Shown here: positions 35,150 through 43,848 of the stretch, piece after piece | Layout of the letters: each line of letters starts with the position of its first letter | Numbering within the stretch: the first letter of the stretch is position 1 | Assembly: GCF_963678635.1 (NCBI RefSeq) | Contig: NC_087069.1 | Span: forward strand, 5,191,472-5,255,471 | DNA: 64,000 nt | Direction: 5' to 3' | DNA from: Symsagittifera roscoffensis | Taxonomy: Eukaryota > Xenacoelomorpha > Acoela > Convolutidae | Position numbers and translations under genes: made by a program | The notes under the pieces: generated by a model | The model's input: the letters and a program-made list of their open reading frames with translations, nothing else | What the model was told of the DNA's origin: nothing | Databases searched by the model: none

Positions 35150-35225
35150 TACGCAGCTTCCATATAGGGAAATCCTTCCATATTTGGTAATACTTCCATA
35201 AATGGAAATGGCGATGACTCATACT
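35150..35225. promoter_or_regulatory. Divergent promoter with CArG boxes and an AP-1 site
   Basis: Between gene d (minus) and gene e (plus) lie CCATATAGGG (35160, one mismatch), perfect CArG boxes CCATATTTGG (35178-35187) and CCATAAATGG (35196-35205), and TGACTCA, the AP-1 core, at 35215-35221. The preceding cgcctacgcag (35146) is the same phrase that opens each unit of the array at 29889-30110. Confidence 0.7.
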
Positions 35226-35299
35226 GCTTACTTCCATTTTCATTTAATCTCAAAGTCATTTCTCTCATTTCTCCCCATCTGATCAGTTTGTTCTTCAAA

Positions 35300-35839
35300 A
35301 TGTACTCGAGAAAAGTTGATAGTTCCAACTATATTGAATTTTCAAAAAATCAAAAAAGAATTGGGAGATTTGTTTGGTTCCAAAAATCCTACAAGGGAAA
35401 AATATGCTTGGAACCGTGCTTTTAACTAGTAAAAATAAATGATTTGGAACAATTTGAAAAGTCTCAACAAGTCTATCTTAGTGAAAGAGAAAGCGAAGCA
35501 ATATCCGTAATACGGAATACTGTTATTCACGATGCTGAAAATCTTGGACTCGTACCTATATATGAAGCCAAATCTGGCAGAGAATCAACTATGGATCAGG
35601 AGCTCGACATCTGTAATAGAGTATATGAAATAGCAACGTACAACATGAGGAGGGTGTGTGTCATAATCAAGAAGTACAACGTGAGCAAGCCACCCTACAT
35701 TCAGATTCGACTCTTCACTGCAAAGGAAAATGAAGACTTGAAGCAAGTTGCATATGTCAACTATACTTTGAATGAATTCAAAGAACTGTCCCAAATATTG
35801 GGAGACTTTATGTTTGTTGATAATTTTAAACCTCAGTAA
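35300..35839 (+). pseudogene. Gene e: candidate PC4-like DNA-binding protein, one in-frame stop
   Basis: ATG at 35300 opens 41 codons ending in TAA at 35423. The same frame then continues open for 131 codons to 35839, so the gene needs only one codon to be whole. The C-terminal 60 residues (RRVCVIIKKYN, PYIQIRLFTAKE, YVNYTLNEFKELSQIL) follow the layout of the PC4/p15 coactivator fold. In that fold, beta strands with an Ile-x-Ile-Arg strand are followed by a Thr-Leu-x-Glu-x-x-x-Leu helix. PC4 proteins bind single-stranded DNA, which would suit a replicating element. The similarity is structural pattern only. Gene f may be a distant relative. Confidence 0.45.
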
Positions 35840-36341
35840 AGCTTTGTGATGTTTTGCATGATTGGTAATTGAGATATTTTTGGTTCAAAACTATTTTTTC
35901 TCACTAAAGTGTATATTTAGAGCTATAATATCTGAGGAAAAGTCAGACAAAACCTACAATTTAATCGAAATTGACATAAAACACTAACCAATTATGAAGT
36001 GATTTTCCAGTATTTGTTTAAAAAATTACAGCTGAATTTATTTAATAACTGTTTTCATCAAAATTTAGCTAAATTTTGCCTCAATTTATGAAAATTACAA
36101 ACAAGAATGTATGTTTAGTTGAAAACATTATCATTATTTTTTTTAGATTTTTTGAATTTCATTGGTTGTTTTCATTTTTTTTCTGCCTTAATTTGAGGTT
36201 TTTATTGGCTACATGAATTTCCTTGAAACTAATTAGATTCTAAATAATTAAAAAATATTTACGGTGACTGTTACTACAAAATACTTTAAAAATGATAAAA
36301 AATGAGTTTTGTAACTTTCTTCATATATTTCAGTAAGAAAA

Positions 36342-36812
36342 ATGTTTCCATCAAAAGCGTTTTCAATGTCTGAATTGAACATTTATCAGATTTTAAAATC
36401 GAACTACTACAAAAAACTACAAGGGTGGTGGACAGATGAAGTTGATGGAGATTGTATTAGTTTTAATTTGTATAGAAACAGAGAAAGTTCAATAGTTTTG
36501 TTAAAAAGATGGAGAGGAGATTACAAAAAAGACGGGTACTGTCAAATTTATCAACAATGTTTTTATTTAGAAGAGTTAAATCAGATTGGATGGTCGATCA
36601 GTAAAAAACAAAACAATGAAAGAGCCTATGAAATCGAAATTGGAGACAAGGAACATCAATTCGATTACGGTTTTGAATTTGATACGAATTTGTCAGAATA
36701 TCTTTTGATCGTTTATCCAAAATTAATAGACTTCCGGTTGTTTATACTACAATATACCAAAAATAAAACGATAAAAACGTATATTTTGGTAATTTCTTTT
36801 TTCACTGGTTAG
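36342..36812 (+). CDS. Gene f: unknown protein of the element, intact 156 codons
   Basis: This is an intact ATG-to-stop frame. The middle, CISFNLYRNRESSIVLLKRW, then DYKKDGYCQIYQQCFYLEEL, alternates strands with an ending helix in a way resembling gene e and the PC4 layout. The later part is acidic (EIEIGDKEHQFDYGFEFDTN). The last 30 residues are hydrophobic and basic, and may be read-through of AT-rich DNA. It lies 500 bases downstream of gene e on the same strand and belongs to the central set without a mirror copy. The frame being open while almost all neighbours are broken is notable. No firm function. Confidence 0.5.
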   Translation: MFPSKAFSMSELNIYQILKSNYYKKLQGWWTDEVDGDCISFNLYRNRESSIVLLKRWRGDYKKDGYCQIYQQCFYLEELNQIGWSISKKQNNERAYEIEIGDKEHQFDYGFEFDTNLSEYLLIVYPKLIDFRLFILQYTKNKTIKTYILVISFFTG

Positions 36813-37029
36813 AAATAGAACAAATCGGAAAAAGTTTGTTCGAAATTTCAAAATTTGATTTGAATATCGAAAAAACAATATAAACTAGACAAGAAATCTC
36901 ATATATCCCACTAGGGTATCAAACTTCAAATCTTAGTTATGTTGACAAAATTCAATAAAATTTATAGATTGAGAAGTTTCATAAACGTAGTCTGGTTCTG
37001 ATCTACAAAGTTTTTAAAATCTGTGATTA

Positions 37030-37370
37030 CTTCAGTCTGATTGGTTATTATCACAAATAATGTCTGTGAAAGTATCCTCAAAACCTACAAATGTTAAAGA
37101 AATTGTTGAAAAATTCATGAGAAGAAGAGCTAAACTCTGATTGGTTGACATTAAATTTCTTGAAAGTTTCATGACTTTTGAAGCTCAATTCTGATAGGTT
37201 GACATTGAATTTGTTGAAAATTACATGACTTTTGAAGCTCAATTCTGATTGGTGGACATTGAATTTGTCGAAAATCACATGACTATTGAAGCTCAATTCT
37301 GATTGGTTGATATCAGAAAAGATAAAAGTTTCCTTGTAATTAATGCTCGATTCTGATTGGTTGATACTTT
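37030..37370. promoter_or_regulatory. CCAAT-box array upstream of the zinc-finger exon
   Basis: The phrase CTGATTGGTTGA (or a one-base variant) occurs at about 37037, 37137, 37191, 37245, 37299 and 37353. The last five are spaced exactly about 54 bases within a tandem unit like gaagctcaattctgattgg. ATTGG is the reverse of CCAAT, and the flanks match the NF-Y consensus. The array lies 200 bases upstream of the ATG at 37579. The long minus-strand open frame across it is a by-product of the repeats. Confidence 0.7.
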
Positions 37371-37578
37371 TAAAAATTCCATGGTTAGATTGGATGATTT
37401 TTATTTCAGCTAGGCTAAATAGCATATCCATTCTGATATTCTTTCTCGTTAAAAACAATTGGTTAATAAGTTTGCTGTTTTTATTTACTTTTATTCATTT
37501 TTTGAGGCTATTCAACTCACCTTTTCTAAAAATTTGGTACATTTTAAATCTCCCATTTAATTTTTCATTACTATTGAG

Positions 37579-38060
37579 ATGCCTTCACTCAATCGAAACG
37601 AAAGAGTTGCATGTCTTGAATGTGACAGGGAATACACTCACAAAGATGCATCAAGACATCGTAGAACATGTGGTGTTTTGAAGTGTTCTAACTGTAATTT
37701 TTATACTTATAGCAGCGACAAACTCGCTAATCATTTCAAGAAGAAGCATTCTCAGCATAATGATAAATTATTTGCTCAGCAGACTCCAAACAAACTTCAG
37801 GAGAAGGTAAAAATTTTAAGTTTTTTTTTGAAAAACTTAGAAATTACTATGATTATTAGTTTTTACTGAATCTGAAAAGTCTCAGAAATTGTAAAAAATC
37901 TAGTCAGTAATTATACAGTGTTTTCATTTCACTAACTGAACTGTCATTTGTTTTTTTATTCAAAAGTTTTGATTGATGTTAAAGACAGCAAAAATCGAGT
38001 TCAAACCGTCGTGAAGCTTCCCATAGAACTCGATGCGAAAACTTTTAATCAACAGTAAAA
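37579..38060 (+). pseudogene. Zinc-finger N-terminal exon paralogous to the polymerase start
   Basis: ATG at 37579 opens MPSLNRNERVACLECDREYT, closely matching MPALNRNEKVKCEDCGQEYR at the start of the main polymerase gene. A second Cys/His set follows (CSNCNFYTYSSDKLANHFKK). The exon likely ends at 37806, where AAG is followed by gtaaaaatt, a good donor. At about 37966 a stretch reading VLIDVKDSKNRVQTVV continues the similarity and is cut by a TAA near 38055. Beyond it no polymerase domain is visible before the N gap. It may be a free zinc-finger regulator derived from the polymerase N-terminus or a truncated copy. Confidence 0.6.
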
Positions 38061-38199
38061 ACTCCCTTGGTTGCAAGCTTGCGGAGATTTGTTGTGATAA
38101 ATTTGTAGTAAAGTGCTTAACATATGCTAATGAGTATTTAAGTATTCGCCTAAAAATTGTAAAACTTGGATATTTGGAAAACATCAACTAATTGAAAGG

Positions 38200-39070
38200 T
38201 TTTTTGTAGTTGCTATTTTAAAGTTTTCCTTGTTTAGTGCTTGTAAAAGTGTTCATAGAGCTGAGCTTTTTAAGCAGATAATGTGGTTCGTTTTATTAAG
38301 AATTTTGTTTTTTTCTGTTAATTTTTTGATGATTTCAGAAAAGAAGTTGATAAATGACCTGGAAAAAATGTATATTTTGCTAAACTTTGAAAGTTTCAAG
38401 ATAATGATATACATCACTCCAACTAAAAAATTAGTCTAAAATAGAAATTCAGATTTAAAACAGCATTATACAGTTATGAGGTTGAGAAAATCCTTTAAAG
38501 CTTTTTAGAAAAGGGTTTATGGTATTAATTCAGCTTCGGATTATTGATCGTTCGTTGAAACGATACATTTTTCCATCTAAAATTCAATTTTCAAGTAAAA
38601 ATTTGCTCAAATTGGATTCATTTGGTAGATAGTAGATGAAGCAGAAACTGAGAAAATGCTAAAATGAGATAGAAACTCAATTTAATCCTTAGGAGATTTG
38701 ATATACTTTTACTAAAATTTAACTTATAAAGTATATCTTGAGAAAAAAAATCCGACATAAAAATTCTCAAAGTCTTATATTTATCCGTAATTCATTAGAA
38801 AAAAATTGTTATCATTTGATATATTGGGTACTTTATATAAAAGATCAAATGTTTTGAGGATAGTTTTTGAAAAGAAGATACAAAAAGCATAACTCGAAAA
38901 CTTGCTTTCAAGATCTACTTTTCCTTGCTACATACATACACAATACTACATAGAATATACAACACTATATACAATACATTACTACATTTTTACTACATAG
39001 AGTTTTTTTTCTTAATAAAAATCGGAAAATTACCCAATTGTTCCAGTTTGCAACTTGATTTGCTTTGCTA
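38200..39070. other. AT-rich DNA before the assembly gap
   Basis: No gene is seen. The last 150 bases before the gap are a low-complexity tract of tacataca/actacata repeats, which probably caused the gap. Confidence 0.5.
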
Positions 39071-39270
39071 NNNNNNNNNNNNNNNNNNNNNNNNNNNNNN
39101 NNNNNNNNNNNNNNNNNNNNNNNNNNNNNNNNNNNNNNNNNNNNNNNNNNNNNNNNNNNNNNNNNNNNNNNNNNNNNNNNNNNNNNNNNNNNNNNNNNNN
39201 NNNNNNNNNNNNNNNNNNNNNNNNNNNNNNNNNNNNNNNNNNNNNNNNNNNNNNNNNNNNNNNNNNNNNN
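39071..39270. other. Assembly gap, 200 N
   Basis: The run is exactly 200 N, which is a conventional placeholder length, so the true missing length is unknown. It lies between the central genes and the right-hand arm of the Polinton-like region. Confidence 0.98.
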
Positions 39271-40270
39271 TCGTTTCACATTGAAACTCATCACCGTTTT
39301 CATCGAAAAAAGCTCATCATCGAGGAAAATTCTTCTTAATTGTATGATGAAATAAATGTTTCCAAAACTGGGACTTTATCAAAAAATTTTATAAAGAAGA
39401 AATTGTTAAAGCCCCGTAGGGAACAAATTTTTTTGATTAAAACTTATTTTCTTATTGTCAATTTTTTTTGCTAGAGCGATTGTTTTTTGACCTCAATTTT
39501 TGAGAAACATGGCTTTTTCTACTAGTTCTACGCTTATTTTTCTTTTATCCACCTTCCAATTGGTTAGGAACTGTTTTTGTTACCATGTCTTTTGCAAATG
39601 TTTTGACTTTTTGGCATCCAATACAACTTCCCCAATCTGTGTAGCGCCGATTTCAGACAAAACTGCTCTGCTTTTTTGCAGTTGAACTATATAAAAATGG
39701 AACCGTTTGTTTGAGCTTGATAAAGCAACCAATTTTGGTATGCAACAATGCAACAATTTTTGAAATTCAAAGCGGGAAGCTACAAAATCCTATGAAATCT
39801 TGTTAGCTTCTGATTTTAGTTTTCTCAATGGTAAGCTTCTGATAGTAAATTTCAGAATAAATTCAAATTTTCTCAGCCAATTTTCATGATTTGTTATTTA
39901 AGCAAAGTAGTGGACATAAAAAAATTTCAGAGCAATATGTCAAAATTGAAAAAAAAACACAAATAAACGCCGCGATGAGTCAGGACGCTGAAGTGTGTAA
40001 ACAAAATTATTGTATGTTTATTTAAGGAGGGTAGTAGAATTATCAAAAAAATATATTAATCCCAAGGGAGAAAAGGGACGCTGACTACCGTATAAAAAGT
40101 TTCAGACAAATAGAAAAAAAAACTTCAAAAAGTTTTGTTTTCCTAAGTGTAAGAAATTTTTATTATAACCGATGGAATAAATTTTGGCAACAAGAAAACA
40201 AAATTCAACTACCGACACTACTTCGCGCTGCTTCGCTCTACATTGAATTCAATCGAAATTGATTCAATCG
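39271..40270. other. Intergenic DNA, nothing recognised
   Basis: No supported gene or repeat was seen. Open frames are short and Phe/Leu-rich. Confidence 0.45.
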
Positions 40271-40273
40271 AAA

Positions 40274-40765
40274 AAGCCCGAGAGATAAAAACAACTTTTT
40301 ATCATTTTTATTTAACTAATCGTTCATAAAAAACAATGAACTAAAAGTTGCAATTGGTAATAGAGTAAGACTTTCAAAAAAATATATTTCATTCCTGAAA
40401 AGATAGAAACCACGAAAACTTTTTTGAAAATCCTTAAAAACAACATAGAAATCCAAAATATTTTAATGCAAAGATTTTCAATCGAGTCAAAACACACTCC
40501 TTGCATTAATTTCAGGTTTTTTCCTTGCATTTGACTAGAGAGAGCTTTTTAAAAAATTGCTAATTTTCTGTGTTTTGTTTTTGTTGATTTTTTAAAACTT
40601 TCTTCCGTAAACTGTGGTTTCTATCCTTTGCGGAATGAAACATCTTTTTTTGAAATTCTTACTTTATTACCAATTGCAATTTTTGGTTAATTATTAATTT
40701 TTGAACGATTTGTTAATTAAAAATGATAAAAAGTTGTGTAATTTTCACATCCCTCGGAAATTTTC
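40274..40765. repeat. Fold-back element with about 150-bp inverted arms
   Basis: The left arm runs ccgagagataaaaacaactttttatcattttt through gttgcaattggtaata(g)agtaag, tttcattcc and gatagaaaccac (40274-40415). The right arm carries the inverse order (gtggtttctatcc, ggaatgaaac, ttaccaattgcaa, aatgataaaaagttgtgtaa, ccctcgg; 40615-40765). The arms are perhaps 80-85 percent alike. No coding sequence lies in the loop, which suggests a MITE or fold-back transposon. Confidence 0.7.
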
Positions 40766-40769
40766 TTTT

Positions 40770-41335
40770 GACTGATTCTCAGGTAAGTTCATTGTAGAAT
40801 CAGTTGATAGCCCTTTGGAAACAATTTTTTCATCTTGATCTTCAATGTAACGTTATATTACACGTCTTAACGGCTGAGTTTATCTCTCTACAAAAAAATT
40901 GTTTGTTTCACTTATTGTTGAGTAAATTTTAATGTTTTTCTCCTGGCAAGTTTTTTTGCAAGTTCATTCATCTTCTCTTTTTTTGTCGACCTAAAACTTT
41001 TAAGGAGTGTTTTTTTTCTAAGAAAATGCGTCGTGTCTTGGGCATTTTTTGTTTTCATTAACTAGTTGCCATGATTATTATGTTTCTACCTACAAGCCTT
41101 ACTGTTCTTTGGATAAATGTAAGTTCAAAAAACTTCCAATTGCTTTATCTTTCGATCTAACTTCACGACGATTGCATAAATTTCATTTCACATCCCAAAC
41201 TGTCGATTGTCTTTAAACTCTCTACAAATACTGACTTTTTCGACTTTATTTCATCAAATGGCGGAGTTTTCAACTAAATTAATTTTAAATTTATACCCTT
41301 TTTTATAATAGAAAGGAGCAGCAGGAGTGCAAAAT
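40770..41335. other. Intergenic DNA, nothing recognised
   Basis: AT-rich sequence without a supported feature. It lies between the fold-back element and the mirror copy of gene d. Confidence 0.45.
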
Positions 41336-41339
41336 TTTT

Positions 41340-41960
41340 CCGAAGACAAGACTGTTAGTCAAGATTTCAAACTTCAGTATATATCTAGAACATTGTTTGA
41401 TTGATCGTTTCGGATCAGTAAATAGTGATCATGTGAAGTTTTCAAAAAGAAATAAGAAAATTTCGATAAAATTTTCAATTTTACTCTCAAACGTTCGCAA
41501 AATTACCAAAAATTTTAAAAAAATGAAAAAAGTGTCACAGTTGTTTACGGAGTTTATAAAAATTTCTTCAAGTTTTCAAACTAGATGTGATAGTTTCTTC
41601 TGATTTTAAAAAAACTGCGAAAAACGATTTAATTTTTAATGAAATTCGGGAAAGGGGATCAAATTTTTCAAGGAAAGCAAATGTTCCATTATGTTTTTCC
41701 AGAAAATGTTGAAAGATTTTCACAGTTTTCATCAAAATGCGAAAATTTTATCAATTTTTTTTGACAGAATACAAGAGTATTTCACTGTTTTGTACAAAAT
41801 GGGTCAATTTTTTAAATTTTTTTGGCAAGATACAAAAAAAGTGTCATTTTTTAAAATGGCTAAAAATTTTCCACGTTGTTCTACAAAACGCTAAAATTGT
41901 TTCAAATTTTCTAATAAGATGCAAATCAAGATCATGTTATTAAACAAGATGCTCAATTGA
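41340..41960 (+). pseudogene. Gene d', degenerate mirror copy with repeat tract
   Basis: At 41395-41450 the plus strand reads LIDRFGSVNSDHVKFSKRN, matching the C-terminal end of gene d on the left side (DSFIDGYGFVNSNHVNFSIK). Upstream, at 41340-41395, only traces of the preceding helix are visible. From 41650 to 41930 it is followed by a decayed inverse version of the 31-bp tandem array. This is the mirror of the left arrangement (array then gene d). Confidence 0.55.
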
Positions 41961-42223
41961 TCAAATACTAGTACGTTTGTTCCAAATTTTATTGTTTCAC
42001 CTATTATGTCTGCCAAAAACTATCCAGTTTTTTAAAATTGGACCAAATAAGGTATCGTTAGTTAAACTTGTGTTTTAATTGTGTTTTCAATCAATTGGTA
42101 AGTTTTATCAATAACTGCTAATCTATTTCATAGTAAAAAGAGATCTTAAAAAGATAATATGTAAAAAAGATAAAATACATGACAAGCAACAATTATTAAC
42201 AAAAAAGTCAATTAAGGAGCTGT

Positions 42224-42690
42224 TGAGCTGCAGAAGAGTTCTGGAGGTTCTCTAAAACGCGCAGAGTCGAGCTTCCATCGCTGGTGTTTGTTTTGGTGGG
42301 GTCTTTTAAGGTGTCTTTATTTCTGAGGAGCCTTCGTCAATAGCGGTTGGATACTCAACGGATCCTGCTTGATCTCAAGGAAACAGGAAATCTTTGACTC
42401 TTTGAGCCACATATAAAGAGTCAGGAGTCTCGGGGTAGTTCATTCCAAATTGCTCAATCACTTCCTACACCTTTTGCACTGATCCAAATTGATTCTCTGC
42501 GATAGATACTTGCATTATATGATATTCGTTGAAACTCCTTCTCCACATTTCCACCATGTAACAGACTTGGGTTTGGTTGACCTGCAGGTCAAAAAACACT
42601 CCAGAGAATGGTTCCCTTTTCCCAGATCTGGTGAAAATTTCATAAGATTGCTCTGTTGTACCGAGAAGATCATTTTGAGCATAAAGTTGA
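42224..42690 (-). pseudogene. Gene c'', degenerate mirror copy
   Basis: The minus strand starts MIFSVQQSNLMKFSPDLGKG at about 42677 and ends with LENLQNSSAA near 42235, in shifted frames. The conserved Arg-x-Leu-Phe end is Gln-Gln-Leu-Leu here. At the position of the stop shared by copies 1 and 2 this copy has CAA. A conserved promoter block precedes it at 42790-42840. It is syntenic with gene b'' and gene a' on the same strand. Confidence 0.65.
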
Positions 42691-43039
42691 AATTAAAACA
42701 AAGACTAAGTAAAACAACAATCATGACTAAACTTAGAGCTGCGAGAAGATGTAAATGGCTGTAGTTTTTTTGAAAAAATTTTTTACTTAGGAGTGAGGCA
42801 TACCTTCAAAACAAATGTGTGGTTTGACAACTCAGAATTGGTTTTCTTGATTTGGTCCGTAGTCGTGGATTTCAGAGTTATGGAATTTTTATTTAAAAAT
42901 TGTGTAACATCCAAAGCCAATTTCAGTCATTTTTTACGCATACGTCGTTTTTAATCAGGAAAATGTTTCCTGTATAATAAATTTGTCGTATCCAATCAGA
43001 GAAAAATTTGTTTTTTGAGGAATCCTACCTTCTTCCAAA

Positions 43040-43142
43040 CAGGTAAAAATTACACAAAGGAATTAACAAAAATAAGTAACCACATTTATTTTGCTGTAAA
43101 AAAAAATTAAAATTGCCGCTATGAATAACAAAAGATAGAAGA
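43040..43142 (-). pseudogene. Gene b'', degenerate copy of the small membrane protein
   Basis: From an ATG at about 43159 the minus strand encodes a short hydrophobic frame (RIFYLLLFIAAILIFFYSK) ending TYFC and a stop. It aligns with the first helix and part of the second of gene b. It is shorter than copies 1 and 2 and lies in the mirror position between genes a' and c''. Confidence 0.45.
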
Positions 43143-43428
43143 TTCTAACAATCAACATTTCTGTAATTTTTTCATCATGTTTATTGAGTTTTTGTATATT
43201 ATCAATGGTCAATTGGTGACTTTTGAGTAGATAGACGAAGTCTTTGATAATAATGAGAGTTTTTCAAAGCAAATCACTAAAATTTGCTTTCAGAACCTGA
43301 CTCTGCAGTTTTTGAAGTTGAAAATCTTTTGGTAAAGTTACGAGTAAAGAATTTTGCTGGGAAGTTTTGACAAATTTTAGAATTGGATAAGGGATAAAAA
43401 TGGTCCTTGATACACTATCATTGTTTTA

Positions 43429-43680
43429 TCATGCGACTGCTGATTGATTGATTTCCAGTATTGATTTCCAGTTTTCCAGATAAAAATAAATTTTTTCCTC
43501 GTTGGAAAAAAAATTCGTTTGGAAGTGTATCTCTGAAGAGTCCTTTTTTAGTCGGAAAAGTAAGTTTTTTTGCACAATATGGATGTCCAAAAAATTACGT
43601 AAAATAACAGTCAATGTCTTTTTCATCAGTAGGAAAATAAAGTGGATTTTTTTCTTGTAAGAAAACTCATGGAAATTCAA
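43429..43680 (-). pseudogene. Gene a', degenerate mirror copy
   Basis: It reads NFHEFSYKKKIHF, then in another frame DEKDIDCYF and KGLFRDTLPNEFFF. This is the same order as gene a at 30204. It is divergent from the second polymerase copy (start near 43849), exactly as gene a is divergent from the first. Confidence 0.6.
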
Positions 43681-43744
43681 TTTGTTTTTTTTTTGTCAAC
43701 TATTGAGGGAAGTTGTTAAAAAATCAAAAAACAGTTTATTTTCA

Positions 43745-43825
43745 GAGAATGCTGGACTGTGATTGGTTGATCTCGAACAACCAGAACAAAAAGAATACTC
43801 TGATTAGTTGATAATCCATAAGCAA
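43745..43825. promoter_or_regulatory. CCAAT boxes between gene a' and the second polymerase copy
   Basis: GTGATTGGTTGA at 43758 and CTGATTAGTTGA at 43800 are the only clear regulatory motifs left in the mirror position. No CRE or CArG array was found here, unlike on the left side. Confidence 0.45.
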
Positions 43826-43848
43826 CCGGGATTAAACTTAATTTCACT

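Noticed and set aside
37078-37458. Minus-strand open frame of 126 codons with repeats of NQSELSF
   Set aside because: The repeats are the antisense of the 54-bp CCAAT array. The periodic protein is a by-product of DNA repeats.
38925-39355. Open frames spanning the N gap
   Set aside because: They exist only because N is read as open. No coding signal flanks the gap.
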